DNA from: Geosiphon pyriformis
Lineage: Eukaryota; Glomeromycota; Glomeromycetes; Archaeosporales; Geosiphonaceae
Assembly: GCA_016748015.1 (NCBI GenBank)
Contig: JAAOMT010000761.1
Span: forward strand, 111,958-175,957
Direction of reading: 5' to 3'
Length of the DNA: 64,000 nucleotides
The translations under genes were made by a program, and so were the position numbers. Below the pieces are notes generated by a model. It searched no databases. It was given only the letters and a program-made list of their open reading frames with translations, and was not told the DNA's origin. Positions within the stretch are counted from its first letter, which is position 1, and each line of letters begins with the position of its first letter. Below are positions 58,227-64,000 of the stretch, piece by piece.

Positions 58227-58966
58227 TTGTAAAGTTTTTTGTATAATGAACAGAGATTTAACTGATAATTTTATCCATAGCTTCCTAAAACCACAGTTTC
58301 ATCAATTTTTTTCTTAGCATGATGACCAGCAATTTTTCTGGTAAGATATCCTCAATCCTGAGTGTCTATTCTTATTTCTGGGTCTTTTACCAGTGCTATA
58401 TCTTAACGTTAGTACCTCCACATGTGAATTTTTTTAATCAAGTTAGTAAACAAAAGAAATAACAAAAGAAAAATAAAAGAAAAAAAAATAAAGAATAAGC
58501 CAAGGCAATAATAGTTAGTATCTTGTTAATAGCTGTGATCAAGAGCTATTGTTCCAGCATGTTTAAGTATTAAAGACTATCAACATGAAATATTAATAGT
58601 GAAAAATGGATTGGGATATTGAATAGTTATTTATTAATAATTGTAAATTAGAAAGTTGCTTAGATCAAATTTAAACTGAGAGGTCTGTCTTTTTTATTTT
58701 TAATACTACCACTATATATACATAATTGAAATTTCTTAATTTCTTGATTCCTCACACCAGAAATCCGGAAATTCTTAGAATCCTGCAATTTCTTTTGAGA
58801 GGAATTTTGGAATTTTGGAATCCTGCAATTCCTTATGTAAGAATTCTGAAATTCTTGGAATCCTGTAATTTTTTTTGAGAGAAATCCTAGAATTTTACAT
58901 CTACTGTGCCTACTTCTGATTGGCTAATTTATATGCTAATATACTTTTTATATTTTATGAGTAACA
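58227..58966 (-). repeat. LTR of copy D, right part
   Basis: Continues the LTR begun at 48,253 and ends GTAACA at 58,966. On the minus strand U3 comes first: three direct copies of a 40-45-bp unit (core gaattctxxaatcctgxaatt) at 58,765-58,895, then a TATA box TATATATAG at 58,712-58,720, then R-U5. The bases between 58,227 and 58,675 match the reverse complement of 5,053-5,500. Confidence 0.82.
58712..58720 (-). promoter_or_regulatory. TATA box in the LTR of copy D
   Basis: TATATATAG on the minus strand, about 250 bp into the LTR and just before the point where the U3-less fragment at 5,053 begins its homology. Position fits the U3/R boundary. Confidence 0.5.
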
Positions 58967-58980
58967 TTATTCTCTCTTTT

Positions 58981-59760
58981 TTAATATTGAGCTCTATTGA
59001 GATCTCCTAACTCTAATTCTCTATCTTTGAGTATTTCCTGAACTTCTTTTTCAAAAATTATTTGTATTATCTTGTTCTGTAATTTTTCAAATTGGGCATT
59101 GGTTATTTTTCCTATTTGGTTTACTGTAATGACATCCATTTCTGAATTAAGTAAAATTTCTGGTTTGTCTTGAAATCCAATATATAGCCAATAGATAGCT
59201 CTTGCTTGTGTAGTCAAATTGTTTTTTCCTACAAATTGTTTCAGTTATTGCAGTATAGTTGTGTCAAATAATTGTTTTGTTTTATTCATGTATAAGTTCT
59301 GAATGTTCAAGTGTCATTCCAAGTAGAAGTAACAAAAGTTCTTTGAAAATTCGAGTATCTACTATTTCCAAGTTTTTTTGGTTAACTCCTGATATGTGGT
59401 GACATTTATTGGTTTTTCTATTGCTAATTTTATTTTCAGAATTATTTTGTAAATAGTGTTTTCTGTTTTTCTTTGAATTTTGTATTTGGGTATCTTTCTA
59501 GTATCTTGGTATTAAATAGTTTATTGATTGATAGTAATTTCTATATTCTGTTGTTGAATTAATTAGAATAGTTGTTGTGCTAATAAGTAGATGTTATCAG
59601 TAATCTCCATTTTTCTGAAGTCTTCCATTGCATTTTATTATGTTTTTATATACTCTTTTATTGTTCAATTTTATGTGTTTGATCCAATAATTATAATTGA
59701 TTCCAGATCTCATAGAATTTCATCTGGTTGGACTAGTATTTGCTGTACTCCCAGTTGTGA
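58981..59760 (-). pseudogene. 3'-terminal ORF of copy D
   Basis: The last 78 codons are open (58,981-59,217): ARAIYWLYIGFQDKPEILL, QIGKITNAQFEKLQNKII and a C-terminus ELGDLNRAQY. Upstream, broken frames read NIQNLYMNKTKQLFDTTIL. The pattern parallels ORF3 of copy B (RAALRLYD; LTELKFQQFLDQISSII) with low identity, and it also ends at the edge of the LTR. No domain recognised. Confidence 0.6.
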
Positions 59761-59779
59761 AATATTACTTGTGAAAGGT

Positions 59780-60840
59780 GCCACTATATAGTAATATGGT
59801 TTTAGTTGATCATTATGTGCTGCTTTGGTTAAAATTTTGTTGTTTAATTTTAATTTATAAGCTCCATTTCCTAGAATTTCTTCTATATAAAATGGTCCAT
59901 TCTATTTGGAGTCAAATTTTCCACTCTATTGTTTTTCCACTTTAGTGCAATATAGAAGTACTTTGTTTTTAATTTTGAATTCAACTGGTTTTTCTGGTAA
60001 TTAGTTATCATGTTTTTTTTTTTGTTTTTTTTGTGACTTTTGGATGTTATCAACTGTTTTCTGCTGTTTGTTTTCTAGTGTTATTATCAAGTCATATGTT
60101 CTTCTTAGCAATGTTTCCTGAAAATTGTCTTCAGTTATTGGTTCTGTTAGATAAGTGTTGACTTTTATCTTAACTGGTAATATTGCTGTTCTATTATATA
60201 CTAATTCAAATAGTGTTGCTTGTGTAGTGTTTTACTTTATTGTTCAATAAGCAAATAATACTAATAATATAAACAAATTACATTTGTCCTGGTTTTCTTG
60301 GCTGATTTTTGCTATTGCTTTACACAATATTCTGTTAAACCTTTCAATTAAACCATTTGTTTGTAGATAGTATAGAGATGATAATAGTCTTTTTATTCTA
60401 AATCTTTGATTTAATTCTGTCAATGTTCTGTTTACAAAGTGGGTTTTTTGATCAGATAGTAGTTTTTTTGAATATTCATGTTGACAGATCAAATCTTAAT
60501 AAACAAATTTGGCAATAAATTCTGCATCTGCTCTTTAAATGGCTTTTGCTTCTGGCTATTTTGTAAGATAGTCTATGGCTATTGCAATATATCTGTTGTT
60601 TCTACTAGTTATTGTTAATGGTCTGACTAAATCAATTCCAATGTGATCAAATAGTTGTCCCACTTTGATCAGTCTTAATGGTTTATTGGATCTTGTTTCT
60701 TCTCTTCTTTGATAAGCATCACAATTTTGAACATATTGAATGATATCTGGATACATTGATGGCCAATAATATTTTTTTCTGGTTCTTTTCATGGTTGCTT
60801 CTTTATGAAAATGTCCTGCTGTTGAATCTGAGTGTATGTT
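59780..60840 (-). pseudogene. Integrase and GPY-like tail of copy D
   Basis: YPDIIQYVQNCDAYQRREETR shows the zinc domain with the second of its two Cys replaced by Tyr; the core has HIGIDLVRPLTIT with the first Asp intact and KKLLSDQKTHFVNRTL with the second; SSLYYLQTNGLIERFNRIL keeps the catalytic Glu. Stops separate the three blocks. The tail at 59,780-60,060 has weak GPY-like sequence. Confidence 0.85.
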
Positions 60841-61079
60841 GAATAATATTGTCTCTTTCTCTGGTTCTGTGATTACTCTGGTTGGTTGATCTGGATTTTT
60901 TTTGTTCTTCTAGTAAAGTATATTTTGATGGTTAATAAAATATTTTGATTGTTGTTTTATGTTCTTTTGTTCTTTTTGAGATAATTTTTCTTTGAACAAT
61001 TGGGTATTTATATAATGTTGGAGTTGTTAATATTTTTGTATATTCATCTTTTGTTATATTTTTGGTTTTGAAATGTTTT

Positions 61080-62424
61080 TAGATTTGTCTCATTTGGGAC
61101 AATCCGTCAGCATTTTCATTGTCTTTTCCCTTTTTATAATGTACTGTAAATGTATATGGTGATAGTGCTATTTTCTATCTTGTATGGCAATCATCTCCAA
61201 ATTTTTGCTTCTGGATTGAAGTCGATCCATATATACTTCAAACTTTTGGCTTAAGTATTTTTTTCATTTTATGACTGCTCAATAAATCACTAGATGTTCT
61301 AATGCTGGTATTCCATAGTTCTTTTTAGCTGAACTCAAACTTCAGCTGGCATATGCTACTGGATGTTCTCTTCCATTTGGTTTTCTCTGTGATAGCACTG
61401 CTTCTAATACTTGGCCAAACACATTAATGATGATAATAAATAGTTTACTGTAGTCTGAATAGATTAGTACTGGAGCTTGAATAAGCTTTCTTCTCAGTGT
61501 GTTAAACACTTTTTGTTGAGCTTCTGTCTATTTATACTTTACACTCTTAGTTTGTAGATGATGAAGTGGCTGTGCCAGTTTTGAAAAATCTTTGATAAAA
61601 CAGCAATAATATCCTACAAATTCTAAGAATGCTTTTAGTTCTGTCAAGTCAGTTGGTACTAGAAAGTTCTTTACTATTGTGATCTTATCTGGATTCATTT
61701 TAATACCATCTTGGCTTACAACATGTCCCAAAAACTTGAGTTCTGGTTTTCTAAAGAAGCATTTGTTGGCATTTAGTTTTAATTTTGTTCATTTGAGTCT
61801 TTTAAATACTTGTTGAAGATAATGCAGATGATTATCAAATGTTTTTGAGAACACATTGGTGTCATTTAAGTATATGACTACTGATTTCCATAGTAGTTCA
61901 GTATAGACAATTTTCATAAGTCACTGGAAAGTGGCTGGAGCATTCATTAAGCTGAATGACATCACTTCAAATTTAAAATTTTTTTCTTGAGTTGTAAAAA
62001 CTGTTTTTTCTTTATCTTTTGGTTTCATGGCTACTTGCCAGTAACTACTGTTTAAATCTAGAGTTAAGAACCATTTTTTTCTGCCAAAAGCATCAAAAAG
62101 TTTTTGGATCTTTGGAGTTAGGTAGCTATCTCTTTTTGTTACTCTATTTAGTTTTCAGTAATTCATACAGAATCGGATTTTCCCATTCTTTTTCCAGACT
62201 AATACTACTGGTAATCACCATGGACTCATTAATGATTAAATTAGCTTGTTGTTAAGCATCCAATTGATTTCTTGACAAATGATCTCATGGCTGGCTGGTG
62301 GTACTTTGTATGCTCTCTGTTTAATTGGCATTGTATCTCCAGTCTTGATTTGGTGTTGGATAATGTCACTTCTGCCAAATTCATTTTCACTGGCAAAGAT
62401 GTCATTGAAATTGTTAAGTAACAT
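61080..62424 (-). pseudogene. RT and RNase H of copy D
   Basis: RNase H remains lie at 61,250-61,480; RT thumb MGHVVSQDGIKMNPDKI and GYYCCFIKDFSKLAQPL (61,528-61,731); catalytic box near 61,870 reads YLNDTN, so here the first Asp of the pair is Asn; fingers EFGRSDIIQHQIKTGDTMP and QRAYKVPPASHEIICQEI (62,236-62,424). Confidence 0.88.
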
Positions 62425-62429
62425 CTTGA

Positions 62430-63332
62430 GTTGTATTTATTAAAGTAGGTCTAAGTTTCCCATGTTCATCTGTTCCAATTGTTCTGGTTGGAGTAGAAAA
62501 CATTTTTTTCATCTGTATATTGTTTAAGATGTGATATCTACATATTCACATAGTTGTGTAAAGTTTGGAATGGAGTTTGGTGATTGTTCTTTAATTTTGG
62601 TGGTTAAATATCTAATAATAGTCTTTTCTAGTATTTCAATGATATCTTCCATGTTGTTGTAAATAGGAATTTTGATGTAATTGTGGTTCTTGGCTGGTAT
62701 GTGTAGATTGACTAATCTAATTTTTTCTGATTTACAAAGAGTTGTCTTTACTTTAAAAATCTGAATCTAATCCTTCACTTTTTTTTTATGACTACTATGT
62801 ACTGGTTATATGATGAAATAGAAATTGGTTGACAGGTGGAGATAATTTCTCTCTTGTTAACAATTTCTTCCTCTGCCATATTAACTGATACATTTATTCT
62901 GCCTGTGGATCTGAAACCTTGCATCCCTCTAGCTGTGATCCCTAATTCCTCTCTGTTTTCCACTAATACTAACTGAGCTATTTTTACCAGAGATAGAAAT
63001 ATTGCTTGTGCTATTTTTTCATTTGGATCTATAATATGTGCTTTTTCTGAGTCGTTTTGTAACATAGCAATAATATTTTCTATGTATCTTGCATCAATTA
63101 TTTCTTCTTTGATGTTGATTCTTTTTTTGGCTAAGCTACTCTTAGATGTTAACTGTACTATTGTTGTTGCTAGAATTTCCAGTGCTATTTTGAGATCAAT
63201 GCAGGTGTGCAAATGAGATTTCAATTTGATAAGATTTTTTGCTATATTGGGTGGAGCTGGAACCATTGTTTTCATTGTCATCATTGTCAAAGTTTGAATC
63301 AAAATTAAAATTTGATTCTGATTCTGATGCAC
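62430..63332 (-). pseudogene. dUTPase domain and linker of copy D
   Basis: Motifs: SKSSLAKKRINIKEEIIDARYIENII (motifs 2 and 3; written in two parts, SKSSLA and EEIIDARYIENI), NEKIAQAIFLSL, and GFRSTGRINV, where the first Gly after Phe is Arg. The motif 1 region is lost: the sequence goes from an Asn/Asp-rich linker to NLIKLKSHLHTC, suggesting a deletion near 63,235. The linker to RT follows at 62,430-62,800. Confidence 0.85.
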
Positions 63333-64000
63333 AGCTGTTGATTGATTCTTCCTCTTCTGAGATTGTGTAGATCATGTGTATTGGTGAATTGTAAATGAGG
63401 TTACACTCATTACAATATTGAAAGTCACATAGAATTAAACAGTAGTCACATAATCAAGTATTGATTTCTTCCAAGCATTGCTCTTGCTCTTCTCTTGTAG
63501 GTGCTAGCTCTTAGTAATATTTGTGAAATTGTTCCAGATCTAAGAGATTTATGACTGGTTCTGGGTCCCAGTCAAGTTCTATGGGTTCAGGTGGGTTATT
63601 TTTAATTGTTCTTATTTCTTTTAGTAATGCTCCTTCAATTTTGGTGAGCACCATTTGCCATATTTTGTTGTTATTGTGTGGGCAACTGTCCAGATGTTTG
63701 ACTGCTCATTTCCAGGCAGTGTCTATGAGTGTTTCTTTTTTTATCTAGTTGCTTATAAGAATTGTGTATTAACACAATTTGTCACATGTTCCTCCTTTCC
63801 CAGAAATGTCATTCCACATTCTTTCATTAAAAAGAGTTTTTCTACAAGCCAAACATGGCTCATTATTCTATTTTCTAATTTGTTTTGGCCTTCCAAAGTG
63901 GTCAATAAGACATGGGCAGCAATAGAACTTAGTTGCCATCTAATATTCCTCATTATTGCCACAGTATATGCCAATTAACAACAATTTCTTGTCACAATCA
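63333..64000 (-). pseudogene. Cys-rich region of copy D
   Basis: CGNNEEY, YCCPCLIDHFGRPKQ and EPCLACRK lie between 63,800 and 63,975, the last two with CxxC pairs; further Cys near 63,420-63,470. Matches the same region of copy A. Confidence 0.65.

Larger units (their letters stand above)
58967..64000 (-). mobile_element. Ty3/gypsy element, copy D, body (runs off the right edge)
   Basis: Same family as copy A. On the minus strand from right: Cys-rich region, dUTPase, linker, RT, RNase H, integrase, GPY-like region, 3' ORF, then its LTR at 58,966. Protease, gag and 5' LTR lie beyond the window. Decay level is like copy A. Confidence 0.9.

Overview
The window looks like nuclear DNA of an arbuscular mycorrhizal fungus (Glomeromycotina; Rhizophagus or Gigaspora type). 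This is inferred from the very AT-rich background, short spliceosomal introns, a release-factor gene of mitochondrial type, dUTPase-bearing Ty3/gypsy elements and a LINE whose RT, RNase H and RRM-containing ORF1 I associate with these fungi. No prokaryotic gene organisation is seen. Most of the window is decayed transposable element; the gene-bearing part is about 12.9-22.4 kb.

Layout: 1-5.05 kb is a minus-strand Ty3/gypsy element (copy A: integrase, RNase H, RT, dUTPase, Cys-rich region, protease, gag remnant). 5.05-5.62 kb is an inverted LTR fragment, followed by a second gypsy family (5.6-7.48 kb) fused directly to a minus-strand LINE ORF2 remnant (7.48-10.39 kb). After AT-rich DNA and an LTR-like element (12.15-12.99 kb) comes a MULE-type DNA transposon with clean TIRs and an 8-bp target duplication (13.07-14.28 kb). 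It sits in a short segment that also occurs, inverted and empty, just before the start of a host gene at 20.17 kb. A decayed paralogue of that gene lies at 14.6-15.2 kb, then a 170-bp satellite array with an assembly gap (15.2-16.9 kb), exons of an unrecognised minus-strand gene (17.2-18.3 kb), a broken mitochondrial class-I release factor gene (18.7-20.0 kb), and one apparently intact nine-exon gene (20,167-22,409).

From 22.4 kb to the end is a nest of transposons, all coding on the minus strand. LINE ORF1 remnants at 23.2-24.7 and 47.1-48.25 kb form the oldest layer. Gypsy copy C3 (27,160-47,075) lies against the second remnant; copy C2 (31,337-41,721) is inside C3, and a solo LTR-like element (35.3-35.9 kb) is inside C2. 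On the right, copy D (LTR from 48,253, body to beyond 64 kb) has its LTR split by copy B (48,365-58,226), which keeps both LTRs and a 4-bp target duplication.

All gypsy copies of the A-D group share an order not usual for Ty3/gypsy: gag, protease, a Cys-rich region, dUTPase, linker, RT, RNase H, integrase, GPY/chromo-like region, and (where the 3' end is present) an extra 3'-terminal ORF with no recognised domain. Inactivation is dominated by transitions: stops in place of Gln, Arg or Trp codons, Asp to Asn in the RT catalytic pair, and almost only transitions between the LTRs of copy B.
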